DNA of 64,000 nt from Mactra quadrangularis (Eukaryota; Mollusca; Bivalvia; Venerida; Mactridae), in the NCBI GenBank assembly GCA_025267735.1, contig CM046309.1, positions 32,153,202-32,217,201 on the forward strand, given 5' to 3'. The stretch's first letter is position 1. The number at the start of each line of letters is the position of its first letter. The position numbers and the translations under genes are program-made. Positions 12,601 through 27,600 of this stretch are shown here, piece after piece. The notes under the pieces were generated by a model. The model worked only from the letters and a program-made list of their open reading frames with translations, was not told the DNA's origin and made no database searches.

Positions 12601-15600
12601 CCAGTTAGAAAATAAGTGACATTTAATCTAATTTCATTTCATATTGTATAGTTTAAGTACAAAAGTTAAAATTCTATGACTTGTTTTGATTGAGGATTTC
12701 AAAGTTGGAGTGACATGAACTCCCCATGTATGTGATCTATGATGGAACTTAAAACTACTCATGTTTTACATAGTATATAAGTTCTCACAAGTGTTTCTCA
12801 TCAGCTCCCAGCATGTGGCATTCTCTACCAATATAATTCCACAAATTATGTATGTCACTTTGAATATGCCTTGTAGGTTCCCACACGTCCTAGGGAGCCA
12901 GTCGTAGTATAACAGACTTATATACCATCTATAAAACTATGTAATTAAATTATAAATTAAGAAAATGCTCAGAATTTTATGGTACCTGATTCATGCGCAA
13001 TGTACATAAATAAATACATAAAATATGTAGCTATGTACAATAAAGTAATGCATATTTTATGCATGTTAGTTTTTCGTCTTGTGGACAAATATTATCCTTT
13101 TTTTCAAAAATGTATAGCCATATTTCATGGTTGTATGGGTGTTAGTATATTAACTGACATGCTCTCTTGAAAAACAAGTGGTCTTTTCAAAATCAACTCT
13201 TCATTTTAAAGTACTTTGTAAATGGTTGAAGGGAAACAAGTGTGCATAAATTATTAACATTTTTATTAAAATGAAAAAAGTTAATTTGTTGTTCTTGTGA
13301 GAAATATGATTTTAAAAAGACCCATAGAGATAAAAGCCTCCTTAAGGCAGTGGAGTAGATTGACTGACTTCTTCCATGTGACAGAACACTACTCAGAAAA
13401 GCATTATGCTGAATGCACCATAAAACAAAAACAAAGCAAACCAATCTGGGCACCCATAAATAATCCTATACATTATACATACATTCTAGAGTCCACATGT
13501 TGTACATTTGAAAATGATAACTTCCACTTTGTTCTTTGACTTTTTTATTTCCATTTGTAAGATGCCGGGGGGGGGGGGGGGGAAAGAACAATGGAAGTAA
13601 CAAATGGTTTATATGTATCATGGAGCCACTGTTACTATGAACAATTTACTTGGTATTTTGTTCAACTATGTACTGTCAGGCTTAATTCAAGAGATAACAA
13701 TGGCCGATAAACAAAGTAAAAAATTATTAAGTAAATTACCAGTGACATGATAATGGTCATTTTATATCAGTTGACTGTTTTAGTCTCATCCAGTTTCAGT
13801 TTCACTTCATTTTAAACCTTTCTCCCATGTCACTATTTATATTACATCTCTACATAGGGTCATTTCCTGTCCTATTTTTCTAGCGTGTATAAACAATCAT
13901 CTCTGGAATGCAGTGGTTGTAATTGTATGAAAGGATTGGCTCTTTGAAGAAACATTTCATCAGTGATAGGACAAGTCAGAGTATATAAATTGTGAGCTCT
14001 CCATTTATTTCTGTTTTTATCTTTGCATTTCCCATATACTTATCCTGTTTGGGCATCCATCTAGTGTACAAAGGCAATTATTCATGTATACTATCTCAGT
14101 TGGACTATTTTTCTTGCATTTTGGAGAAAAGGTTAATTATGGTTGTTTAAAAGTTTTGGCATATTGGTAGTTCTTGGGGATTATCTCTATTAACTTACGT
14201 CTTTTTCAGGCCTGCTATTTTCAGGCATAAGTCAGATTTTAAGCTTTTGTTCTTAATCATTTCTTTCTTTGCGTATGGTAAAAACAGCTTTCCTGTCATT
14301 GAAAGGAAGTTTTTCCATACCTGCTGAAAAATGTAATCATTGAGAAGCCTTCTTCTTTTATATTTAGTATACACTTATCTCTTGCAGAATGACAATATAC
14401 ATGAACAATAAACTCTGAGTGTGTTAATTTACAGAAAACATCATTTTAGCACACTAAGCTGTGTTTGAAGTTAATCTACTGCCTTCTGGCAACACATTAT
14501 GTAGTTGTGGAACATTCAAGTCCTTCAGTGTGCTGCACATTACATTGATTGCCTAAGTGATGTACTATCTTTATATTATGATATTGTAATCGGAAAACAA
14601 TTAATTTCCATGCTTATGAACAGCCACGCCCATAATTGACTTACTTTTAGTAAAGATGTCACAGTTTTCAAGACATATTTTCTAATTTCAAACAGGTCAA
14701 AGGCCAATGTATCTCTGAAATTGATAGTTATGAAGTTAAGAACTCCGACTGTTCAGTCTTCAAAATATCCTAGGGGTTTGTAATTGCATAGTAAAATATC
14801 TCTTTATGACTTTTTTCTACCTTGTGGTTAGCCAGTAAATGTCAGTTCCTGATGACCTCTAGTTTAATTGGGAGGTTCCTTTTCTAACGCACCTTAGCTA
14901 ATCAAATGCTCCAATGCTCAGAATAACCAAGAACATGTTCTGCCAATTTTGCTGTGCTGTGACTAATCGAGCACTGTGGGCAACCTGTTTAAAAATACAG
15001 ACAATACCCTCCTTTACAATGGTATTGTATTATTGAAAAAAAACAACACTTTTTCTTACAAACTTTTGGCAACAATTCTTACATGTAACTGACAAATTGC
15101 TTTATTTTTGTAAATGTAATTAACTGTTACCAGTTCCTTGTCGTTAGGTATAAAGTAGAACATATTATATTCACTATTCTGTGAAGTGTTTAAATGTGTT
15201 TTACATGTTAAAGTAGTTCTTACAACAGTTGTAGACATTTCTCGGCTGAGAGGTTTAAGAGTGTTTACAAAGTGCTGATATTGTCTTGGTAAGAACTTTT
15301 CTCTCCACAGTTCTTTAATTTCTTTATTGCAATCATTGCTTGATTGTTTGAGATATGGTTTACAGAATCTATGATGTCAATTAGTGTAAACACATGTTGC
15401 TTCATCAACAATTATGTTTCTACTACTATGTTTCTATGGTGTTTCTATGTTTGTTTTTAGATTTGTGATTTAGATCTCCTCTAAAGTGGAATAATTATAC
15501 ATCTAAATATATCATTGTGACTTTGTTGATAACCTTGATATTTCAACTAGATCTACACTGTCTTATATAATTTAGATGAAAATAGATTGTATTACATATA

Positions 15601-18600
15601 GTTGAATTACAGGCGATAATACCTTGTTGTCTATCCTGCATTGATGTGTCAGTGCAAAAGGAGTATAAGTTTTATATTTTTACTTGTAGTTAGTCTAGTT
15701 TTGCATTGACCCAAAAGTATGTGTTACTGCAGTAAGTGCTGTTGCTTTTGTTGCATTGACTATTTTAGAATGCCATCAGCAGCTCTCTTTATTTCACATC
15801 TAAATGAGCACTTAAATTTAGCCATTTTAATTTAGATAGTCATTTAATACATGATTACAGCTAGTGTTTCAACTCTAGTTTACAATTGTAAAGGATCACT
15901 ATTCAACACCTTAATTTTTTTCTACTGTTAGCAGTTTTGTAACTAAGAATAAGACTAGCATTTATGGAAGCTGAAAGTCTTCTTGCATTTCAAACTTCAA
16001 GAACTTCATGTTTTGTTGATCTTCTTTGCTTTCATTTGAGCCTTCTATCCTCTGTTTTACTGTCAAAATAAAGTTTAAAAACACTAAAAACCCCTAACAA
16101 TGTTTAACATGACCCCTAAAATAAATCCATCCGTCTTGTTGTTATAAGTGTCATCTAATTGTTTCTCTGATGCCAGCACATGTTGCTATGACACATGCCA
16201 TTGTTGTCAAGCTAGGATAAACTTTGTTGTTTGTATACAAACACCACATTGTTTCCAGACAGAATGTTTCTGATGTATATAAAATGTAACACAGTAATAT
16301 TTGATTTACATGTATCACAGCTAATGATATGCATTACCCAGAAAGCTTGTTTGTTTAGGAATGAATGGTACTAGGGCTTTATTCTGCCAATTAATGCCTA
16401 GCAATGTAGCAATGTTTGTATGTAAGGATAAGTTCTGATAAAGGCTCCAGGGTAAAGCCTCGTTTGTTACTTCAGCACCTGTGATAGTGTTGATTTGATT
16501 ATAGGGGGCTAAACTAGGGTGAGAAAAAACATGTAAAAAGGGGTTAATTATTCTTTGATTTGGTGCTGCCTAGTTTGAAACTGGATACATCTAAATGGCT
16601 TAATGAATTGGGTCATTGTTTGGAATGATGTTTTAACTAGCTAAGTCAAACAGTTACTAAATTGACTGTAGTAAATGAATCAGTATTTTTTTCCATTCAT
16701 TGTGAATGGATTGTTCCTCTTGGCAAGAGATATTTGGGAGGGAACATAATAGTTTTCTTATCTTATATAAAATGTCATAGGTTATCTGACAGCAGTCACA
16801 TGTAATTATGCCACTCATGTGCTAACATTATTATTTACTGTTGAAGCTATTGTTGCTGTGCCTTACTGTTGATAGAACTATTTCTGTTGCTTGAATTTAC
16901 TGTTGAAACATGTTTTCTGTTGCCTTTGGCTGATTTAAAATTGCTGAATTGGCTGTCTTACAATGTTGGTTGTCATGAAAAAACATGATTCTGCAATTGT
17001 AGTATTCAGAAATCTTGGGGCCATGTATTGGTTTACAGAATACATTTATTACTTCACATCTGATGACAAAATTAATATCATTGTTAGCATGTTTGATAAA
17101 TGTTTGTTGGAGGGACAGTTTATTTAAATGCAAGTTTTATGATGCCATATTCAGAAAGCAAATACCATTTGTGTCACACTTTACATATTTTTGTATTATT
17201 TTAAGAACAAAAAATTAGTCAGAACATAACAGAACAGAATAAAAGTTTTACTTCTTAAATTACACATAATTGTGCTACATGAGAATTTATGTATAGAAAC
17301 TGAAAAAATATAGGACAAATAAACATGTATATGGTAATGATAGAGAGGCCAATTTCTATAAACTGGTGGTTCACACCTGTTTGAATGTAATTGGAATTAT
17401 TATTAGACATTTTATAAATATTTTCTGCTTTTGACTGAAGATTATTATTTCCTTACATTATTAGGTTGTTATGATGTTGTTTTAATATGAGAATTTAGTT
17501 AATGCTTTAATCTTTACCAAGTAACACTGTATATTGTTGACCAATATGTTTTTCACAGACTCTTAGAAGTATTGGCCACCTGTTCCATCTAAAAGTGTGA
17601 TGTTTTTTATCACAAATAAACTTTCCCTCATGTGGTGTTTGGTTGATCTCTAGTACTTCTTTAGTTTACATGGCTTAAAGCTGACATGCTTATACAATTT
17701 CTTATATTTCTGTTGTATTTGGTGTAATGCTGTGACAACTAATTATTATAGTCAATTATGATGACCAGCTTACCTAACCTAGATGGGACCTTTGTCTGTA
17801 ACCAGTACTTTCCTACTTTTCTACGTGTTCAATAACTTCTGCATACACCTGGATAGTTATTGTGATTGTATAAAAGAGGTTGTTTTTTTCTACTGGTGTC
17901 TAGGCTTAAAGTTATACTATTTTTGTGTAAAGACATGACTGTTTGGATTAAGACTGACACCTGTTTTACCTTAATCCAATTTCTGTTATTTATTAGATTT
18001 CAGCTGTAAACATCAGCAACATTATCATTTTCAAAGTACACTAGACCTCAATGAACCTTATATTTTGATCTGTATGAAGCAACAATATCAAGAAACAAAA
18101 CTAATATTTATATTACTGTCAATTAATCAATCTCCACATCTTTCTTTTACCCACTGACAGTACACAAATTTCCAAGAAAATAGGCATTTATTTTGAGTCT
18201 ACTGTGAGAGCCATAATTTATTTGGAAATTATTAATTGTATACCTAGGGTTTCCTAATGTTTGCATCAGGAGCTCTGGGCTTACATACTAAGATTCATCT
18301 TGATTAGTTTTTTTGGAAAATCCTTAAGTGGATCCAAAGGGGATTGGTGAACTCTAGCAACTATTTCAAAATAATACAAAAACTTGTAAGTCTTCAAAGC
18401 TGCAAAGAAAACAATTGTGCAAAAACTCTTAGAAAGTAGTTCATGCTCTACCCTCTACCACTTACATGGAGAGCATATTTTCTACTGATGTAAACAATCA
18501 TCATCTCTGTACCATACTAATTGCAAAGTACCATTTGTATAATTAAGTTGTACTAATTCATCATCTAATTGTATACATATTACAATGTAAATTCATACTG

Positions 18601-21600
18601 TGACATAATCTGTTGTCTAAATATGTTAAATTGAGCATTAATATCTTGCTGTTTTCTATGCTCATAGCCTCATGTATGCAATCATTTTTGGCTCCAGGAT
18701 TTTTATCCTATTATTAGCTCACCTGAGTACAAAGTGCTTCTTGGCTATATGGCTATTGACAAGAAGATTTTTTGAGAACAAATACTCACAGGTTCCATAA
18801 TATGGACCTGTGTGTATTTGTTCTTGAAACATCTTTTTGTCAATAGCCATATAGCCAAGAGTTTATAAATTGACATGTAGCATCACCTTAAAGTCCTCTT
18901 CAAAGTGTGTTCAAAATGTTATTGTTCATTATGTCATGAATAAAACGAAGCAGTTTATCCTAAAAATAGACTTTCATCCAAGACTTATGGATGGTACTGT
19001 ATATAAAGCCTTAATCTGTGCAAGGCAATGTTCAAGTGATACTTTTCACCTCAAAAAACAATAGCTTCCTATATGTTGACCTGTTGTTGACCACCAATTA
19101 TGTTTTCTAATTAAGAAAACAATATATTTCTAATTATTTCTTTGGATTATTTCACTACATCCTAATGTAGTGTAATGTATGACATATGTTTAATGTTTGT
19201 ATCTCATCTGATTTTGGCAATATTATTTGTTGTTATCAGTGTAACTAGCTGGTCATTCATTCTTGTACATAGGAAAAAACATCTTAAGTATTGTTCATCA
19301 TTTTGTTTTTGATAAAAGTACATACAGTAATGTTCCACAATAACGACCACCTAGGTAATAGCAATATCATGCAATTTTGGATGAAATTTATGTGCCAAAT
19401 GTTGAAATTAAGAAGAAAGGGTATCTACATTAAGATCATTTTGCTTATAAAAGTGACAATTTTAATGGTCCAATAGTAGAACTTCAATAAAACATTATGC
19501 ACTAATATTCTCATTATTTTCTTAATTGCTGCATTATAATTACGTTGCATGTCTCAGTGGGCAGAACCTAGCTTTCATGGGGTTCAATGATCCTGGCTCT
19601 TAGTGGGTTGATCCTGGCTCTGAGTCAGATGGAACCTGTCTCCAAGTCGGATGGAACCTGGCTTGAGTGGGCTTGAACCTGCCATGTGTGGGACATCACA
19701 TGGCTCGGGGTAAGACACAGTGTAAAATTGTATATACAAACAAATGTTATTTGTATCAATACTAAAACCTAGGTTTTAAACCAATAAGACTGGTGAGGAA
19801 TGTTACAATACTGTTGTTGTATATAATGTTGTATAGGCAACATCTTCATTGCAATGTATTGTACTGTTGTTTTGTTATAATGTCAAATATACAACTAGTA
19901 ACATTTACTCTCTATGTCTGGATGGGTAAAGTTGGCATCAAGACAAAATATATAATGACTTAAACAATAACTTGTTAATTATTATACAAAGTACCTAAGG
20001 ATCAACTAGTACAAATATCTCATGCTCTAAATTCATGATCCATTACTATAATATTGTGGTTTGTAAAATGTTACATTTGGTTATATCTAAATACTCCCAT
20101 CTTTAATTACCTAGTACTTTAGTGCTCTTTTTGATACATTAAATTGTTCATAGGATGATATTTACAGGAAATATACTTTTCACCAGTATTTCTGTGATAA
20201 AATTTTATTAATTTATTCAAATTTTGTTGCTTTTATCATTTTTATTATTTTAGACAATTATGACAGATAAATAGTCAAACCAGATTTCTTGGATGGTATC
20301 TAATGTACATACTCATACATAACATATTTTATACAAAATGTTGTGCACACCTTTATAATAATAATAATGGTGGCTTTATAAAGCCGCCTGGCGAGCTCAG
20401 TTGGTAGCACGTAATCCAGGGGTCATGGGTTCAATTCCCGGACAGGTCATACTTTAGTGGAGCTTGGTCATGAAATTATTTCTACAGCCATTCTCCCTCC
20501 TAACAATGATTCTTAATCATGTAGGGCAGTTGTCAGTCACTGACAATGATTCTAAATCATGTAGGGCAGTTGTCAGTCACTGACAGAAGTATGCGCCTAG
20601 TAGTTGGTTAACAGCTAAATCCAGAGATTTAGCCTTTCCAGAAACAGTAAGGTTGACTGACTGCCTTTATATGACAATGTATTGCAACGGCGTAAAACCC
20701 AACAAAAAATAAATAAATAATGGCTTCATGTTTTAATATGAGCAGTGTTACATTTCTAGATACTTTTATACTATATTACCTGTATTGATGCAAATGTCCT
20801 TACATAAAATCCTTTAGAAATTATCAATTCTTGTACATTCATATACATTTTTATTTATGGGTAACATATATAAATACTTGTACATTTCGTAGACCTATGT
20901 CAAAATTCTTTGTTTTACCTTCAGGGGCAAATAGGTACATGTACTAAAATATCTATATATCCCCCAGTCTTCAAGAGATTTTCTTGATTGCAATTTTGTG
21001 GTTTGGAGTTTATGTTTTGTCTTTTACTCATGTTGAGTTAACCAGAAACTCAATATGAGTCATCAATGATATAATTTCCCACAGAATCATGCTTGCTATC
21101 AACATATTTACTCTGATCCCTTTTTCATGTTTATTGTGCTTGTAAACACTGTTTATTTTGTACAAAGAGGGTTCAGCCTAGAAGACTGGGTGTGGTGTTT
21201 TTCATTTCTTTACTAAGCCGTACAATTTTGTTGCTCTAATTATTTTATATATCAACACTAAAACAACAACAATGAAAGTGGACAATTAGGGTTCCTATAA
21301 CATTTGTAGAGGTAGAAGGAAGCAGGGAATAAATAAGGGGGGGGGGGGAGCTCTAAGAATTTGCAAATTTTGTATATTTTTCATATATTGACAACATAAC
21401 TGATACTTGTAATAGCCTAATCAAGCTCTAAAATACTCTTATCTAAAAACAACACTAGTAAGTTACATGGGTCTTTACCAAATGGGTAGCATACAATAGT
21501 TTCTAATTCCCCTCCCCCCCCAAAAAAACTAAAAAAAACATTCAAAGGTTTGACACTCCAAAATTATATTTTAGAGGGGCCTGATGGTTCATGAACTTCT

Positions 21601-24600
21601 GCCTCTGAATCTGAAAATGCTTGTGATTGCCTATGATATCTTGTACATGATAGAATTGTGCAATACATGATATTAAGTAGCTGTAAAACAAGAGATAATT
21701 ATTTATTATTCGCCTAATTTCATCTTATAGACAATGCCAAATGACACAGCTCCCTGCTTTCTGCTAGTTAACTTTATGTACTTTTTTCTGGAACATTGTT
21801 CTCAATTATTTTACAATCATAAAAATTGGTTTTTATTGTCTATAATTTTCAGGTTTTTGACCTATTTCTTCTGTTATTTGGAGCAATATTAAATATTGAA
21901 TACTGAACAATTTTCTTTTTTTAATCTTGAAATTACAATAAAATTTTATGAGTACCTTGACATAGAAAGCAGAGAAGTAAAAACAATAACAAATCCAAGA
22001 AACGTTTTGGGCTCAATGTTAATACATGTATTGACAAAACCAAACAACCTAGTATATTTCTTTTTTATTGGGTTTAATGTTGTGTTAAACAATTTAGGTC
22101 ATTTTACTGAGACCAGCTCACCTAACCTAGCTTTTGTAGAGTTTTGTCCAGTACTTACCTACACTTTCAAATTGCCAAATCTCCATATACCTTATTAATA
22201 GAGGAAAATTAACATTATTGTTGAATTTTCATAGAAGAATTTAACCAGCCTGCATGAGGCTTGACTTGCTTCTCCTTCAGGGCACTAGATTCTTAATCCA
22301 CCCTGGTTGGAATTCGAACCCATACCCTCTTCAGGAAACTGTAACTTTGAAATTGGTGCTACCAACTGCCCTTCTGACCAGTTATTGGTATATTTCAATT
22401 TAACATCAAAGTTCTTTACCAAAGATGTGGAATGATTCTTCTGTTTCTAAATCTTGTCATTTTCAATCAATTTCTATTAAGATTTAAACAGATGTTTTTT
22501 ATTAATGCCATATGTTTCATTCTCCTTGATGGTGTCCAGTTTTCAATCAAAGTTCTAAAGCTTGACATGATTGGTTCTGTTATCATGATGGATTTATACA
22601 GTGATGAATAGTTTCATATAAATTACAGAAATAAGAAATGTCAAAATATTTTAATAACATTAAAATAAATGTCTATAATAATGTAATAGAACCTATGTAA
22701 TAGAACACTATGGTTAGACCTGTTTGTAACAGCTTACAGAAAGACTATAATAATTGGCCATTGGGGGGAGGAGGCTTTTAAAGAAAGCATCAGATTCTTT
22801 TTCATTATAGAAAGCATTATTTTTTAGATAACTTTAGGTTTGAGAAGGCTATAGTTGAGAAGTGGTTGTTATGCGAGGGTGGTCACTTATGGATGTTTCA
22901 CTGTAGCAATTTCACAATCATGGGAGACTTTTTTACATTTGTACATGAAACCTGACTGAATTTACTCCATTTACATTGAATACTTTAACATCTGGCTTCG
23001 TCTAACTCATGGTGTTTTTATAGCAGAACATGTTCCCATATATTTTTGTCCTAGAAAACTCAGGCGCACTCTTTCTCTCATGTCATTATGTAGGCTACCA
23101 GATTTACTGTTGTAATATGATTATTCCCAGCACTGTTGTTTTACTACTGTATGGCACCAGATAATTTGATGGTGGTTTTGTCAAACAACAAACTGGCTGA
23201 CATTTAATGAATTCATTGTCTTTGTTTTAAATCTAAGCCATTGTGTTGAAAGTCTGCCACCACATGTCCTTTAGAACTTTCAACACATCTTGTTTTATAC
23301 ATTTAGCTATTTGTTTAAAGTGCATTTAGAATTTGAAAAAAATAATTTTTAATATTAAAATGATCAGACTTATTTCAAAAGGCACAAATTGCTACAAATA
23401 AGTGTACCTTTTTTGTTGATGAACTTAATGTTTCTTTACAGAGCAGTTCATTTTATGAATATATTTTTGTATTAATAATATAATAGAGTAATGTTTCAAG
23501 TAGATCTATTGTCTACTGCTTATTTTTTGTATATATGTAGTTAATTTTGATTCAACTGTCAGTGGCACATACACACAGTCTTTGATTTATACTTTCTTGA
23601 ATTTAAAAGTTTTTTCTGTTAATATTGACAAATTTGTTCAATTTTATAACAAAAACTTATAGTGTTTGTGTTTTAGCAATCAAACAATCCTTACCAATAA
23701 ATAATTACTAAATGATTTGAGTAAAATATCTTGAAATTTCTGAATTTTATGACAAACCAAGAGTACTTTGAATCTTTGATATATTAAAGTATAGCAATAA
23801 AACAAGACTAAGAGTCATTCGTTCTAAATTACATTAAGCAATAAAAATTTATATTACAAATTGAAATTTTACTACTGTGAAAAAATTGCTGTAGTACTCA
23901 ATTAACTATTTTGAAAAAATGCTACCATACTCAGACGTTATTTAGAGTATTGTTATATGCTGAGTATTGATAACTTATGGATATGAGAATGACAAAAATA
24001 GATCATCATTGGTTTGGTGCCATAACAGCTCTTCTAGAGATAAAAAACATTGTGTAGAATGTTGGGACAATATGAGCTCTATATTTGATTACTATGTATT
24101 CATTGAACAAAAAAAGTCGATAATAGCTGGTCAGGTAAACTGGCCTTTGTAGATTATTAAATTATTGCTTAAACTGATTCTGAAAAAAGTATAAAAAAAA
24201 CAAGCTTTCAATGTACAGTAATGTTAACTTAGAATTTCAGAACCATCAAAACCTATGGTATCAATAGCTGAATGGTTTAAATACATTATCCCTTTACTTC
24301 TTAAATTAAGCATTCAGGAATTAATGATCGTCAAAATGGCACAATTTTGCACTAACCAAGGTGGTTTGTATAGGGGAACTTAGCAGTATACATTTTTGAC
24401 AAAGTGACTTAAATATATACAAGTGATGCAAATCTTATTACAAGTACAACATGCAAGGTGGTCTTTTATAGCAGAAAACTTCTGTGGAATAAAACTTACT
24501 TTATTTCATCTTTTAATGATAATCATCAGCACAAAGCTGGTATCTAATGAGGTATATCGTCTAGGAAAGAATAATACAGTAATGGACTTAGACTGTAACA

Positions 24601-27600
24601 TTTAATGAACTAATGTCTGATATAATGGTTTTACTATGTTATATAATTGACAAGGATGGTCATTATTTAGATTTGTCTAATAGTGAGGGATAGTTATACC
24701 AAAGGTCCATGCTCCCTTTTTGCCATGTACCGTTAACGTGGGGGAAAAACTGAGTGGGGGAAAAACTGGCCTATTACACCCGTATCGCATCACATGATGT
24801 TATGTCTTAAATCTCCTGGTGACAGTTATTAGTGACCTTTTCAATCAATTTAGAAGCCACCTAGCAAATCAGTTTGTAGACCTCAAGTCTACTTATCCAG
24901 AGGTGGTTGGTTTGATTCCCAGGCCGTGCATACTTGTCAGGAATGGTGAGTAGGTTTATTGACCTCCTATATATAACCTGTAAAAATGTTGCTATGATGT
25001 TAAACCCTACCAAAATCATCTAATTTATGAATTTTTTAAGTTTTTGAGTTTGACTTGCAATTATTGGATGTTTAATTTGTATTCATTTCAAAATCAAAGG
25101 GAAGTAACTCTTACGTAATATCAAATTAATTATCAAAGGGAAATAATCATAAAAAGCTAAATCATTCTTACTATTTTACTAATTTCAGTGGATGAAAAGT
25201 TAACCCCATATCTAATACTTGGTGCAGAGAACTATGTTGTTAAACAAAGTCTACCAAAAATCTCCAAGTACGCTGAACAGATATTTAGTGAGGAACAAAG
25301 TATCCTTGTAATGGGTAAGTTATCATTATAAATTGCTCGAAAATTTTAGATATTATTGTTTAGTTTTAACTATATGCTCTATAATTATGTAAATTAATGA
25401 TATAAATTTTACTTTCTTAATTCATCTTGAGATTTTCTGATTGATACAGTCATTGCCTTAAATTGTCATGAGCTATTGACTGTTTTATTTTGTTTTATAG
25501 TGATGGGCAAGGTTATCAACCAGCCAGGCTGTATAAAACCAGTTGTTTCACTAACCCAAATTAATATTCACTACTCCTGGGCTTCAGGCTTGTGAATTAA
25601 GGCAATGACTGGTAATATAAAAATAGTCATAGGTAAAATTACCCAATATGTCTTGAGTGAAATTGGTGCACTTGCATCAGAATGTCAATTTCTTTTGTGC
25701 AACTTAATGTAACACTATCAGCATTATACAATTTAGCAAGTTTTGAACTTGCTTCATTTTGAAATTGACATTTCAATGCAACTGCAGCAAATGGTGTGAC
25801 ATCATTAGGGGAATTTTACCTTTGAATGAACCTTAGTATGTGTATACAGTCCTGCAACTATGAAATAATTACCATTTATAATAATTTTCTATAATCAGTG
25901 CTCACCTGCATGTACTATGCAATAAATTCTAATGAGTATAGAAAAGTTTACATCTTTATTATATTCTTTTGTTAATTTTCAAGTTCCAAATGTTGATGTG
26001 AATGTATATAAATTATGTACTAAGTTTCATTGAAATATTATATATTTACCAGGATTGGAAACTAATTGCCTTGTTCTTCAAAATATCATGTAAGTCAGAT
26101 CAATCTCAAAATTAAATACATTTGTATCTATTGTTTGAAGATATAGTGTAAAACTACAGTATTTTATAAAGTAGCTAGTATGGTACAAGTACTATGGTTG
26201 CAAATCAGTGCAAAATAAAGACAAGTTTGACCTACGTTGGAGGCTGAAATCAAGGCAGTTAGTTTTCATTTCTGACGTTCTAATATGATATACCATGATT
26301 ACCTTTTTTGCTTGCTCAAATTGACAATCTTCAAAGTGTATAAAGCTATTACTGAGAAGTTCTTTCAGATAATTTTCAAACTGTATACATATGTATTGGT
26401 CTCATATTGTAATGTCCACAGCATTAAGAAAGTGTATGAAAAAAATTGTTTAGGAAATTTAATTCACACAATTGATAATGATATAAACTATATAACTTTA
26501 CTTTAGACAGTTGCTAGTGCTACTAAATAAATCTTATGAATAGTGTATCTACAGTAATCTATGTACAGGTTGCTTCAATTTAGATCGGTTGCTCAGTTGG
26601 TAGCACTCCTGGATTTCTAACCTAGTGTTGTGAAGGGTTCAAATCCCACCCGGGGTTATACCCTTAAATAAAAATTGACAATAATGTCAATTTTTCCTCC
26701 ATTTATAAGGTTTTTGGAGAAGTTTCCAGCCTTGTGAAAGGGTAGGTGAGAATTGGATTTAGACAAGATTCCAGGAAAGCTAGGCTAGGTGCACTGGACA
26801 CCTTAAAATAACCTAAAAATTTGTGTTGACTTGGCATTAAACCCAGTGTAAAAACAGGCTGCTTCAATTTCCCAATGTAAATCTTTTCTGCATTTACTTT
26901 TTAGTGCAGTAAAGTGAAAGTATGAAGTCAGTATAAATTAATATTTGTCTTGCTCTAGGCTTTCTAAAATGATTCATATCATTATATAAATAATTACTTT
27001 GTCAAGTAATTTATCGTCAGATAACGATTTATACACTTTGAAATTTTTGAGTGTGTTTTCTATTATTTTTCAGGTATCATAAATTTACAATATACAGTCA
27101 AGCATCATTAAGACTGAATCAGATTATCTCTTTTACAGGATTGCACTCCGCGGAGATGCACAGAGATGCTTCATGATACAAATATATCTAGTTTAATTGA
27201 TATTTAATACATTGAAATCATTGTAGGTTTGATGTGCTATGGGATTTGAAGAGGGTGATATAATATTGTTACTGATATTAGGTTTTTCTGCTACTTTTCT
27301 TGTTTAAATTTTAGTTTACTTTGTTTTATTAATCTCTAAGGGGCCATGTCTCATTTTACGAGAGATTTGAAATAGCTTTCTTGTGTAAAATATCCTTTTA
27401 CTGACTGGTATGTTTTGCTGTATGTATATTTCATGGTTGGATTCCAGTTTAACAAACTGTTAGACTTTGATTGATGTCCATTTTGTGATGAAAAATGAAT
27501 GAGATATATTTTACAAATCTTTTCATTATAAACTGAAGTTAGCAGTACAGTTTAAAATGTTTTGACGAAAACCTGTGTTATGGTGATGACTCAAACACAG

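Larger units (their letters stand above)
5660..25188 (+). other. Intron E4-E5 (19.5 kb)
   Basis: The longest intron. It contains a cluster of DNA-transposon remnants (6321-7490), SINEs (9596-9896, 17745-17850 partial, 20384-20700, 22058-22378, 24853-25012), a fold-back element (18740-18859), pogo-like MITE copies (19323-19485 and about 24285-24400) and short poly-G runs (13566, 21339). Open frames here are at most about 110 codons and none resembles a known protein. No host gene was found on either strand. Confidence 0.8.

Noticed and set aside
13566..13582. Poly-G run (also 21339-21350 and 6625-6635)
   Set aside because: Simple homopolymer; length may be unreliable and no function is supported.
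21896..22198. Open frame of 100 codons on the plus strand
   Set aside because: Its 3' half runs through a minus-strand SINE family B copy, and there is no protein resemblance.
23241..23290. Inverted repeat tgtgttgaaagt / actttcaacaca
   Set aside because: Arms of only 12 bp in AT-rich sequence, with no relatives noticed.
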